DNA of 41,345 nucleotides, taken from assembly GCA_964420405.1 (NCBI GenBank), contig CAYQTL010000036.1, forward strand, positions 1 through 41,345, written 5' to 3'. Below the pieces are notes generated by a model. It ran no database searches, was not told where the DNA came from, and was given only the letters and a program-made list of their open reading frames with translations. Shown here piece after piece: positions 8,042-14,832 of the stretch; position 1 is the stretch's first letter, and the number at the start of each line of letters is the position of its first letter. The DNA is from CAYQTL01 sp964420405. GTDB lineage: Bacteria; Acidobacteriota; Thermoanaerobaculia; Thermoanaerobaculales; Sulfomarinibacteraceae. A program made the position numbers and the translations under genes.

Positions 8042-8629
8042 ATGTGTCCGAGCAGGAGGAGGATCGTCGCGCTCGCTCTCTGTGCCCTGAGCTGGAGCGC
8101 CGTGCCGGCGGTGGTGGCCGCCGGCGACGAGCCTGCCGGCGAGGCGCTGCCGACGCCGTTCACCGCCGAGCAGATCCGCGGCGGTTTCGCCGCCGGCCAG
8201 GTGGTGGACGTCCGGACGTGGTCTCCGGCCGGCGAGGCGTTCCAGCGGTGGCACGTGCTCGAGGCGACCGCCGAGGCGTGCACGATGGAGTCCGTCGCGA
8301 TCGACGGGGACGGACGGCCGGCGGGCGAGCCGACGGCCAGCACGACATCGTGGACCGAGCTGCGGGACCATGCCCGGTTCCCGGCAGATCGCGCGACCCG
8401 CGAGCGGTGTTGGCGCGAAACCGCCCTCGGGACGCTCGAGGGCTGGCGGTACACGGTCGAGGGCCCGGACGGCTCGACGACCACGTTCTTCTTTGCCGAT
8501 GCCTACCCGGGAGCGCCCGTCTGGATGCGGACGCTCGCCGACGGCGAGCCGGTGTTCCTGATGGAGCAGATCCGGCGGGAGAGCGCCACTGCGACCGACG
8601 GAGGTGACGGCGAAGCCCGCGGCCGCTGA
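8042..8629 (+). CDS. Exported protein of unknown function
   Basis: A 195-residue protein. ATG 8042 is preferred over the GTG at 8039 because GGAGG (8031-8035) then sits six bases upstream. The N-terminus has Arg-rich charge, a hydrophobic core (IVALALCALSWSAVPAVV) and an AxA-like cleavage region, so it is predicted to be secreted to the periplasm or outside. The mature part has a Trp-containing core (VDVRTWSPAGEAFQRWHVLEA) and ends with YTVEGPDGSTTTFFFADAYPGAPV, suggesting a small beta-rich fold. The second half resembles proteins with a conserved substitution-of-units statement on enzyme-inhibition assays only loosely; I cannot name a family. It is followed by 215 bp and the aldo/keto reductase on the same strand. 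Confidence 0.7.
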   Translation: MCPSRRRIVALALCALSWSAVPAVVAAGDEPAGEALPTPFTAEQIRGGFAAGQVVDVRTWSPAGEAFQRWHVLEATAEACTMESVAIDGDGRPAGEPTASTTSWTELRDHARFPADRATRERCWRETALGTLEGWRYTVEGPDGSTTTFFFADAYPGAPVWMRTLADGEPVFLMEQIRRESATATDGGDGEARGR

Positions 8630-8844
8630 AGCCGTCCCGACGTCTTCCCCGCGGCGCGAAGCCCGTCGCAGACGATCGCACCTTCGGGCCGTTCCACCGT
8701 CCGACCCCCGCAGCAGACCGCTGGCGGCCGCCGTGTCCGGATCCGGATGGGGTTGGGCTCCAGCTGCCGCCGGGACTCGCCCCGAGAACGCTTCTTGCTA
8801 CGGAAGTTCCTGATCCATTTCGTGTTGCATGTTCCGGAGGTTGC

Positions 8845-9663
8845 ATGAAGACGTACGTGGAGCTGGACGGACAGAAGGTGCCGAAGCTCGGCTTCGGCAC
8901 GTGGCAGATCACCGGAGCGGCGTGCCGCGAGGCCGTCGCCGACGCCCTCGAGCTCGGCTACCGCCACATCGACACGGCCCAGATGTACGACAACGAGGAG
9001 CAGGTCGGCCGCGCCATCGCCGCCAGCGGCGTCGAGCGCTCGGAGATCTTCCTCACCACCAAGGTCTGGTGGGAGAATTTGTCCTACGACGACTGCCTGC
9101 GGACCGCCGAGGAGAGCCTGGGGCGGCTCGCCACCGACCGCATCGACCTGCTGCTGATCCACTGGCCCCATGAGGAGATCCCGATGGACGAGCCGCTGCG
9201 GGCGATGCGCCGGCTGCAGCTCGACCGCAAGGTGCGGCACATCGGCGTGTCCAACTTCACGCTGCCGCTGCTGCGCGAGGCCGCGTCCAAGGCTCCGGTG
9301 CGCTGCAACCAGGTGGAGTACCACCCGTTCCTCGCCCAGGACGAGCTGCTCGACGAGGTCCGGATGCAGAACATGATGCTCACCGCCTACTGCCCGCTCG
9401 CCCAGGGCCAGGTGATGGAGAACGACACCCTCCGGCGGATCGGCGACGCCCACGGCAAGTCGCCCGCCCAGGTGTCGCTGCGGTGGCTGCTGCAGCAGGA
9501 CCGGGTCGCGGCGATCCCCAAGGCCGAGAGCGCCGAGCACCGGCGCTCGAACCTCGACGTCTTCGACTTCGAGCTGTCGAAGGAGGAGATGGACCAGATC
9601 TCGGGCCTCGACCGCGGCGAGCGGCTCGTCGACCCGGAGTTCGCCCCCGACTGGAAGGCGTGA
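8845..9663 (+). CDS. Aldo/keto reductase
   Basis: A 272-residue protein with the full AKR catalytic tetrad: Asp43 and Tyr48 (HIDTAQMYDNEEQVG), Lys73 (LTTKVWW) and His106 (LLIHWPH). Cofactor-site sequences include GVSNF, NQVEYHPF, YCPLAQG and IPKAESAEH, consistent with NADPH binding in a TIM barrel. The short form and sequence are closest to DkgA/DkgB-type reductases (2,5-diketo-D-gluconate or methylglyoxal reductases), which act on small carbonyls in the cytosol; the true substrate cannot be read from the sequence. The start is ATG 8845 with GGAGG four bases upstream. It is transcribed into a 727-bp repeat-filled region with no obvious intrinsic terminator. Confidence 0.9.
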   Translation: MKTYVELDGQKVPKLGFGTWQITGAACREAVADALELGYRHIDTAQMYDNEEQVGRAIAASGVERSEIFLTTKVWWENLSYDDCLRTAEESLGRLATDRIDLLLIHWPHEEIPMDEPLRAMRRLQLDRKVRHIGVSNFTLPLLREAASKAPVRCNQVEYHPFLAQDELLDEVRMQNMMLTAYCPLAQGQVMENDTLRRIGDAHGKSPAQVSLRWLLQQDRVAAIPKAESAEHRRSNLDVFDFELSKEEMDQISGLDRGERLVDPEFAPDWKA

Positions 9664-9678
9664 GCCGGGGCGGAGAGC

Positions 9679-9882
9679 CCCGCGGTCGCCTCCGACCGGT
9701 GTCCGTGCCCGCGTCCGTGCCCTCGCTGCAGCGGGAGGCGCAGCGTCAGCGGCAGGGTGGCCGTGACGGTCCTCGCGGGCGGACGTCCGCACCCGTCGGG
9801 AACGGGATCGGGATCGGGATCGGAACGGTGGCGAACGGCGGGCGGAGCTCGAGGGGGCCTTCGACTTCCGCCACGCCTGCCG
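9679..9882 (+). repeat. Modular intergenic repeat, site 2 (long form)
   Basis: In order: CGCGGTCGCC (half of the 16-bp palindrome), GTCCGTGCCCGCGTCCGTG, GCAGCGGGAGGCGCAGCG followed by TCAGCGGCAGGG, a GACGGTCCTCGCGGGCGGAC stretch, GGGAACGGGATC followed by further GGGATC units (core 9796-9828), and a trailing GGGCGGAGCTCGAGGG...TTCCGCCACGCCT segment. The site at 14558-14796 carries the same series inverted and shares the 33-bp core without mismatch. It starts 16 bp after the aldo/keto reductase stop. Confidence 0.85.
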
Positions 9883-9898
9883 CGTGCCGCCCGCCCGT

Positions 9899-10070
9899 CG
9901 CGCCGGCTTCCAGCCGGCAGGCGGCATTCGAGCCTGGTGCTTCGATCCGCGGAAGCCCGTGATGGCCTGCGGCGCCAGCTCGTAGCGCCGGCTTCCAGCC
10001 GGCAGGCACCCGTCGGAGCGCCGTGAGTCGGCCCGCGAAGCGTGCCAGCGGGAAGTTGGAGCTACGGGGC
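9899..10070. repeat. REP-like cluster 2
   Basis: Two forward copies of GCGCCGGCTTCCAGCCGGCA (about 9900-9920 and 9985-10004) are followed by a diverged inverted copy (about 10039-10066, GTGCCAGCGGGAAG...GAGCTACG). This is the same unit and the same forward-then-inverted layout as the cluster at 4170-4375. It follows modular repeat site 2 directly. Confidence 0.8.
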
Positions 10071-10109
10071 CCGCGGTCGGGACGACGGTGGCGAGTCGGC
10101 CGCCACCCC

Positions 10110-10166
10110 TCGTCATCCTGAGCGAGCGGCCCGCCGTGAGGCGTGACGGGAGTCGAAGGATCTCCA
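10110..10166 (+). repeat. CATCCTGAGCG...GTCGAAGGATCTCC dispersed element
   Basis: Two halves, CGTCATCCTGAGCGAGCG and AGTCGAAGGATCTCC, surround GAGGCGTGACGGG. Sequences of the form TCATCCTGAGCG...GAAGGATCT recur between genes in many environmental bacterial genomes (recollection, not checked). The middle and right half (GAGGCGTGRCGGGAGTCGAAG) also occur at 14562-14582, tying it to the modular repeat family. Confidence 0.6.
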
Positions 10167-10194
10167 TCGGGCTCCGTAGCCCGGCCGCCACCGC

Positions 10195-10300
10195 CAGCGC
10201 CTCCGATCCCGGGCCCGATGTGTGAGTTGGAGTCGACGACGGCGACAGGGTCAGCGGCAGATGACAGCGTCAGCGACAGGGACGGCGGCGGTGGCGATCG
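10195..10300 (+). repeat. Modular intergenic repeat, site 3
   Basis: A decayed GATCCC module (CCGATCCCGGGCCCGATG, about 10205-10222) is followed by GACAGGGTCAGCGGCAG and GACAGCGTCAGCGACAGGG (about 10247-10284). The order and orientation match sites 1, 6 and 8. The remaining 90 bp before the histidine kinase stop show nothing I can name. Confidence 0.7.
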
Positions 10301-10390
10301 GCTCCGCGGAGATCGTCAGGTGGCCGTATGGCATGCCCGCCCGCCGGGTCCTGCACGCCGGCCGTGGGTGGGGCACGCCGCGCGCGGCGC

Positions 10391-11435
10391 TCAGCCCGGG
10401 GAAGCGTGCACGCCCGGCGGGAAGTCGACGACGAACACGGTGCCGTTCTCCGGCCGCGAGTGGACCGCGATCGAGGCGCCCATGGCCTCGGTCGCGAGCC
10501 GGCAGAACGGCAGCCCGAGGCCGCTGTCGACCCGCACGCCCGAACGGCTCAGCTCGGGGGAGGCGTCCGGGTCGAACAGCCTCGAGGCCACGTCGGCGGG
10601 GATCCCCGGGCCGTCGTCGGCCACCGTCAGGCGGGCGCCGCCGTCAGGCCGCGAGGCCAGCGCCGCGGTCACGCGGGTTCCCCGCGGGGTGTGCCGGATG
10701 GCGTTGCGCAGGAGGTTGTCGAGCACCCGCACCAGCAGCCGCCGGTCCGCCCGCACCGACACCGCCTCGGTGGTGTCGAGCTGCACCGGCCGGCCGGCGT
10801 GGACCGCGCTCAGACGCAGCGCCTCCACGCGTTCGGCGACGACCTCCGACAGCTCNNNNNNNNNNNNNNNNNNNNNNNNNNNNNNNNNNNNNNNNNNNNN
10901 NNNNNNNNNNNNNNNNNNNNNNNNNNNNNNNNNNNNNNNNNNNNNNNNNNNNNNNGAAGTAGGCCTCCAGAGTCAGCCCCATGTCCAGGTAGACCACCTT
11001 CGACAGGGCCGAGAGGGCAGCGGCGGCCTCGGTCGGGCGGTCGGCGAGCCGGGCGTGGAGCACCTCTCCCACCAGCCGCAGGTAGTGGGAGTACGCCGCC
11101 AGATAGAGGTCGGGGTCGACCCCGACACGGTGGTGGACGAGGCCGATCCGGATACGCCCCTCGCAGTAGTCCTCGTCGTACGGACCCGAGGTGAGCCGCC
11201 GGAAGTAGCTGCGCTGCGCGACCCGGAGCCGCTCGAGGACGCCCGGCGGCTGGAGCATGGCGCGCGACTCTGGATGGGACAGCAGCACGTCGTAGAACCG
11301 GTCGAGGATGCGCTCCAGCTCCGCGTCGACCATCGGGTGGACCGTCTCGAGCCGCCGCCGGTCGTCGTCGGTCAGCTCGAGCCAGTCGAGGCGGTGGCGG
11401 ACCTCGGCGGCATCGATGCGGAGATCGGTGTCCAT
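10391..11435 (-). CDS. Globin-coupled sensor histidine kinase, interrupted by assembly gap
   Basis: The N-terminal 160 residues (from ATG 11435, GGAGG seven bases upstream) are a protoglobin-type sensor domain; GRIRIGLVHHRVGVDPDLYLAAY contains the expected proximal haem His (His101). After the 100-N gap the same strand carries a histidine-kinase ATPase domain: DNLLRNAIRHTP (N box), DDGPGIP (G1) and SGLGLPF (G2). The dimerisation helix with the phospho-His should lie in the gap. The frames on either side do not join across exactly 100 bases, so the true gap length differs. Such proteins sense O2, NO or CO through haem and pass a phosphate to a response regulator. No regulator is adjacent; the upstream gene, 49 bp away, is an rRNA methyltransferase. 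Confidence 0.85.
10856..10955. other. Assembly gap (100 N)
   Basis: Exactly 100 N, a conventional scaffold-gap length, so the real distance is unknown. It removes the region between the globin and ATPase domains of the histidine kinase gene. Confidence 0.98.
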
Positions 11436-11484
11436 GGCGCGTCCTCCCGGGGAGTCGCCTCGGACAATGGACTGCGCTTCGGAA

Positions 11485-12534
11485 TCATTCCGCGTGGGCG
11501 GGAGACCCGCGGTTGGCCGGGCGCCGCAACCGCAGCAGCTTGTAGCCGTCGCGCTCGGCGATCTGCTCGATGCCGCCGTGGGCGGCGAGGTCGCGCTCGA
11601 AAGGGAGCGTCCTCAACGCGACCACCAGCGCCAGCCCACCTGGCGCGAGCGATCTGGCGGCGGCGTCGAGGACCGCGCGGGCGGTCCCGAGGTCGATCCG
11701 CACGCCACGGTGGAACGGCGGGTTGCAGACCACGAGGTCGCATCCAGCAGCGGGCGGCGGGTCGACGGTGGCGTCCCACCAGAGGATCTCGCAGCGGCGC
11801 TCGACGCCGAGGGCGGCGGCGCTGCGTCGGGCGGCCGCGACCGCGCGGGCGTCGGCGTCGGCGAGCACCGCACGGGCGGTGGGGTAGCGCCGCAGCGCGG
11901 CGAGCCCGAGCACACCCAGGCCGCAGCCGGCGTCGAGCACTCTGCCGGCGTTCCCGATCCGGTCGAGGTTGTCGAGCAGCAGCCGGCTGCCCGGGTCGAG
12001 GTCGTCGGCCGAGAACACGCCGGGCTCGGAGACGACCGCGAACCGGTCGGCGCCGGCGACGACGGTGATCGGGCTCTCGGCGGGCCGAGGGGGACCGTCG
12101 CCGCGGGTCCGCACGAAGGACACCGCCCGTCCCCGGGCGCGGTTCGCCCGCACCTCGCCGGGCTGACCGAGCTCGCGTTCCAGCCGGTCGGCGGCCGACT
12201 TGACACCGAGGTCGTTGGACCCCACCAGCACCAGCCGTCCACCCTCCCCGAGCCGCTCCCAGGCGGCGGCGAGGCCCGCCCAGCTGCCGTCGCGTCCCTT
12301 CTGGAGGTGGACCACCGCCTGCCGCACGCGGTCGTCCGCCAGATCGTCGACGGTCGCGACCACGGCGACGCCGGCCGCCGCCGCCGCCCGGGCGTCGGCG
12401 CGCCACGGCGCGACCGCGGTCCCGCCGTGCGCCGCGGCGGCCCGCCAGCCGAAGAGCTCGAGCACGGGCCCTGGCGCGAGGACACCCGGGTCGAGGGCGA
12501 GAGAGGCGACGCGGTCCGGATCGCGGCGCGGCAT
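11485..12534 (-). CDS. rsmC: RsmC/RlmG-type class I methyltransferase
   Basis: A 349-residue protein with two halves, as in RsmC and RlmG: a degenerate N-terminal methyltransferase-like half (residues 1-150) and an active C-terminal half. The latter carries VSEPGVFSADDLDPGSRLLL, the SAM-binding loop VLDAGCGLGVLG (199-210) and the catalytic NPPFHRG (271-277), typical of N2-guanine methyltransferases of the MTS family. RsmC methylates 16S rRNA G1207 and RlmG 23S rRNA G1835; sequence alone does not settle which. The start ATG 12534 gives MPRRDPDRV; the frame stays open upstream but contains no better start, and no strong ribosome site is seen. A 13-bp inverted repeat, CGGAATCATTCCG (11480-11492), overlaps the stop codon. 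Confidence 0.82.
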   Translation of the reverse strand: MPRRDPDRVASLALDPGVLAPGPVLELFGWRAAAAHGGTAVAPWRADARAAAAAGVAVVATVDDLADDRVRQAVVHLQKGRDGSWAGLAAAWERLGEGGRLVLVGSNDLGVKSAADRLERELGQPGEVRANRARGRAVSFVRTRGDGPPRPAESPITVVAGADRFAVVSEPGVFSADDLDPGSRLLLDNLDRIGNAGRVLDAGCGLGVLGLAALRRYPTARAVLADADARAVAAARRSAAALGVERRCEILWWDATVDPPPAAGCDLVVCNPPFHRGVRIDLGTARAVLDAAARSLAPGGLALVVALRTLPFERDLAAHGGIEQIAERDGYKLLRLRRPANRGSPAHAE

Positions 12535-12583
12535 CGCGGCGAGTGTAGCGCCGTCGGGAATGGCCGAGCCGTTGCCGACAGGT

Positions 12584-12608
12584 GAACACGCCGCACCTTG
12601 GGGCCGTC
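12584..12608 (+). promoter_or_regulatory. Candidate ECF-sigma-type promoter
   Basis: GAAC (12584-12587) and CGTC (12605-12608, followed by TGA) are separated by 17 bp, the GAAC-N16/17-CGTC arrangement used by many ECF sigma factors, which often drive their own gene. It lies directly upstream of a sigma-factor-like fragment. The motif is short, so chance occurrence is possible. Confidence 0.4.
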
Positions 12609-12630
12609 TGAGGCGTATGAAGTGGGGCGG

Positions 12631-12920
12631 ATGCCGGACCATTTTTGGGTGGACGCGATGATCGACGAGCAGCTCGCGGCCCTGGCCCAGGCGGGAGACC
12701 GGGCGGCCTTCGGGGGTCTGGCCGACCGCTGCGGGCGTCCTCCGCTGGAGCGGTTCCTCGTCCGGCTGCCGGCGGACCGGGAGACGGCCCACGACGCCTG
12801 CCAGCAGGGGCTGCTGCTGGGTCATCGCGTCACCCCCGGCGAGCTGGTCGCCGACGACCGGGTGGTGATCGCCGCCTGCCGGACGTGGGGTGGCTCACAG
12901 ATCCCGGCCCCGTCGGTTGA
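12631..12920 (+). pseudogene. Remnant of an ECF sigma factor (region 2 start)
   Basis: From ATG 12631 (or 12658) the frame reads LAALAQAGDRAAFGGLADRC, then ERFLVRLPADRETAHDACQQ, a good match to the start of ECF sigma region 2 (typically AQAGDRAAFEELYRRHxxxLxRFLxRLxGDxExAEDxxQExFLRA). After about residue 75 the similarity stops, region 4 is absent, and the frame runs on through a strong terminator (12944-12973) and a repeat before meeting a stop at 13165-13167; another frame stops at 12918-12920. I therefore read it as a decayed or truncated gene and end it at 12920 as an approximation. An ECF-like promoter lies just upstream. A short functional region-2-like protein cannot be excluded. Confidence 0.55.
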
Positions 12921-12943
12921 TAGAAATGATGGAGCGACCTCCA

Positions 12944-12973
12944 GGGGGGTGCTCGGGCACTCCCCTCATTTTT
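12944..12973 (+). terminator. Rho-independent terminator
   Basis: GGGGGGTGC (12944-12952), loop TCGG, then GCACTCCCC (12957-12965): nine pairs with one G-U, followed by TCATTTTT. It is a strong intrinsic terminator and marks the original 3' end of the sigma-factor-like gene. Confidence 0.85.
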
Positions 12974-12989
12974 CGTCTGTCGGGACGGT

Positions 12990-13080
12990 CGACCTGCGGC
13001 CGACACTCTGCTCCTTGGCGCTGTCGCTGCCATCTGTCGCGGTACGCTCCCGTCGGGATCGGGACCGGGACCGGGATTGG
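12990..13080 (-). repeat. Modular intergenic repeat, site 4
   Basis: Read on the minus strand: CCAATCCCGGTCCCGGTCCC, then GATCCC (hexamer module with GGTCCC variants), followed by GGCAGCGACAGCGCC. The plus-strand end (about 13056-13080) lies 60-85 bp upstream of the VWFA gene start. Confidence 0.6.
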
Positions 13081-13139
13081 ACGCGGCATCAGCTCGGGTC
13101 GCCCGAACGGTCGTGCGACAATCCGGGCGGAGGCACACC

Positions 13140-14528
13140 GTGCGCACAGCCCGACTCTCGACGGTGATGGCGGTCCTCGCCGCGGCTGCGGCGGCCGCCT
13201 CCGGGCCGCTGCTCGCCCTGCGCGTCGACGTGGAGCCGGTGCGGCCGGCCGGCGCCGACACGGTCATGGAGATCGCGGTGCAGGTCGCTCCCGAGGATCG
13301 CGGCCGCCTCGGTCGCGAGGCATGGCTGCGGATCGATCTGACCACGGACGGGGCGGTGGTGGATCGCGTGGCGCGGCCGGTCGACGTGGATGACGGTCGT
13401 GCCTCCGTGGAGGCCGCGTGGCCGCCGGGTACCTACCACCTGCGGGTGGACGTCGAGAGCGCCGACGGGACCCTCTCCGGGTTCTGGGTGACGGAGGTCG
13501 AGGTGCCGCGTCTCGCACCGCAGGCACCGCCGCCGCCCGTCTCGGAGGCGTCGCCAGGGACCCCGCCGGCGACTCCGGCCCAAGCGGAGGAGCTCCGGGA
13601 GGATCCGGTGTCGGCAGCAGCGACGGCTTCGGCGGGGGGCGACGGGCCGCCGTCGGCAGTGACCGGTCCACAGCCCGAGCCCGCACCGCGTTCGGCCGAG
13701 CCGTCCTCCGTCGACAGGGTGGGGCCGGAGGAGCCCCCGCAGTCACCTTCGCCCGGCGAGGCCGACGTCACGGTGGTGGCCGTGCGGGACGACCGGCCGC
13801 TGCTGTCGCTCGGCGCGTCCGATCTCCGGCTGGAAGCCGCCGGGGCCCCGGCCGGGATCGTCACCGTCGACGGGGGTCCGGACGTGCCGATCCAGCTGGG
13901 GCTGGTGGTCGCCATGTCGGGCGCGGACGACGGCCGGCTGCTCCGGATCGGCCGCGCCCTGTCGCGGGCTGCGGCCCGCGGCGGCGACGCCGCCGGCCGG
14001 GTGGCGCTGGTCGTGGGCGACGAGGGTGATGTCCGCGAGCTCGGCTGGGACGACGCCGCCGTCCGTCTGCCGGAGATCCTCGCGGGGGAGGCCGGGAGGT
14101 CAGGACCCGACCTCGTCGCGTCGACCCTGCGGGCGCTCGACGCCGTCGGCGAGCGTCCCGGCCGCCGGTTCGTGGTGGTCGTCACCGACGGGCTCGGCGA
14201 CGGTGGCCGGTCCGACTGGCGACGGCTGGAGGAGCGCGCCGCGACGTCGACCGCGCCGATCCTGGCGGTGGGCCTGTGGACCCCCGAGTTCGACCCCCGC
14301 ATCCGCAGGCGGCTGTCGGACGTCGCCGACGCGTCCGGCGGCGAGGTGTACTTCGCACAAGGGATCGAGCGCCTGCAGGCCACGCTCGAGCGGTACGGCG
14401 ACCTCGTCGCTGCGAGCTTCCTGGTGCGGTTCGAGCGCCCGGGGCCCGACGGCGGCAGCCCGGTCCCCGTCAGCCTCGAAGCGGCCGCTCCCGGCGTCGG
14501 GCTGGTGGCGCCTCCGCGGGCTCGCTGA
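13140..14528 (+). CDS. Exported VWFA-domain protein, acidobacterial type
   Basis: A 462-residue protein. GTG 13140 has GGAGG (13129-13133) six bases upstream and opens a signal peptide (VMAVLAAAAAAASGPLLA). Domains: an N-terminal beta-rich domain (about 27-135, AWPPGTYHLRVDVES), a Pro/Ala/Glu-rich linker (about 140-225), then a VWFA-like domain (about 230-455). The sequence before the fold, VVAVRDDRPLLSLGASDLRL, has the layout of VWFA-related proteins common in Acidobacteria, where a short beta domain introduces the VWA fold. The metal site is degenerate: the usual DxSxS at strand 1 reads VVAMSGADD and lacks the first Asp. The strand RFVVVVTDGLGD is kept. The role is unknown, probably an envelope or secreted binding protein. 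Confidence 0.8.
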   Translation: MRTARLSTVMAVLAAAAAAASGPLLALRVDVEPVRPAGADTVMEIAVQVAPEDRGRLGREAWLRIDLTTDGAVVDRVARPVDVDDGRASVEAAWPPGTYHLRVDVESADGTLSGFWVTEVEVPRLAPQAPPPPVSEASPGTPPATPAQAEELREDPVSAAATASAGGDGPPSAVTGPQPEPAPRSAEPSSVDRVGPEEPPQSPSPGEADVTVVAVRDDRPLLSLGASDLRLEAAGAPAGIVTVDGGPDVPIQLGLVVAMSGADDGRLLRIGRALSRAAARGGDAAGRVALVVGDEGDVRELGWDDAAVRLPEILAGEAGRSGPDLVASTLRALDAVGERPGRRFVVVVTDGLGDGGRSDWRRLEERAATSTAPILAVGLWTPEFDPRIRRRLSDVADASGGEVYFAQGIERLQATLERYGDLVAASFLVRFERPGPDGGSPVPVSLEAAAPGVGLVAPPRAR

Positions 14529-14557
14529 CCCTCCCGGACGTCCGCCAGGGCGACGCG

Positions 14558-14796
14558 CCGGGAGGCGTGGCGGGAGTCGAAGCAGGCCCTCTCGAGCTCC
14601 GCCCGTCGTTCGCGGCCGTTCCGATCCCGATCCCGATCCCGTTCCCGATCTCGAGGTGGTTCATCCGCGAGGACTGTCCGGCCTTGCGTGCGCTGACGCT
14701 GCGCCTCGCGCTGCACGGACTCGGAGGGCGCGGACGCGGACGGGGGAGGGGGCGACCGCGGTCGCCCGTGGGCGCCAGCGTCAGCGGCAGCGTGGT
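14558..14796 (-). repeat. Modular intergenic repeat, site 5 (long form)
   Basis: The inverted counterpart of site 2. On the plus strand: GGAGGCGTGGCGGGAGTCGA, GAGCTCCGCCCGTCGTTCG, the 33-bp hexamer core (14616-14648), a GAGGACTGTCCGG stretch, GCTGACGCTGCGCCTC, GGACGCGGACGGGGGAGG, the perfect palindrome GGCGACCGCGGTCGCC (14751-14766) and GCCAGCGTCAGCGGCAGCG. It occupies almost the whole 304-bp gap between the VWFA gene and the rsgA stop, two convergent genes. Confidence 0.85.
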
Positions 14797-14832
14797 GACG
14801 GCGCCACCAAGGGTCCGCCGCCCTCCACACCC

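Noticed and set aside
5894..8371. Very long open frame opposite and overlapping the adenine deaminase gene
   Set aside because: It is almost pure Arg/Pro/Gly/Ala, the signature of a high-GC shadow frame. The adenine deaminase frame on the same stretch has complete family motifs.
8630..8844. A clear promoter before the aldo/keto reductase
   Set aside because: TTGCTA near 8795 has no acceptable -10 at 16-18 bp. I could not support a call.
9796..9828. Hexamer GGGATC runs as a CRISPR array
   Set aside because: Units are 6 bp with no unique spacers and no cas genes nearby; these are tandem low-complexity repeats inside a larger dispersed element.
8503..10191. Long minus-strand open frame across the aldo/keto reductase and repeats
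   Set aside because: It crosses a well-supported gene on the other strand and several repeat elements, with no domain-like sequence.
13077..13139. ATG 13077 as the start of the VWFA protein
   Set aside because: It has no ribosome site and adds an Arg-rich stretch before the signal peptide. GTG 13140 with GGAGG fits better.
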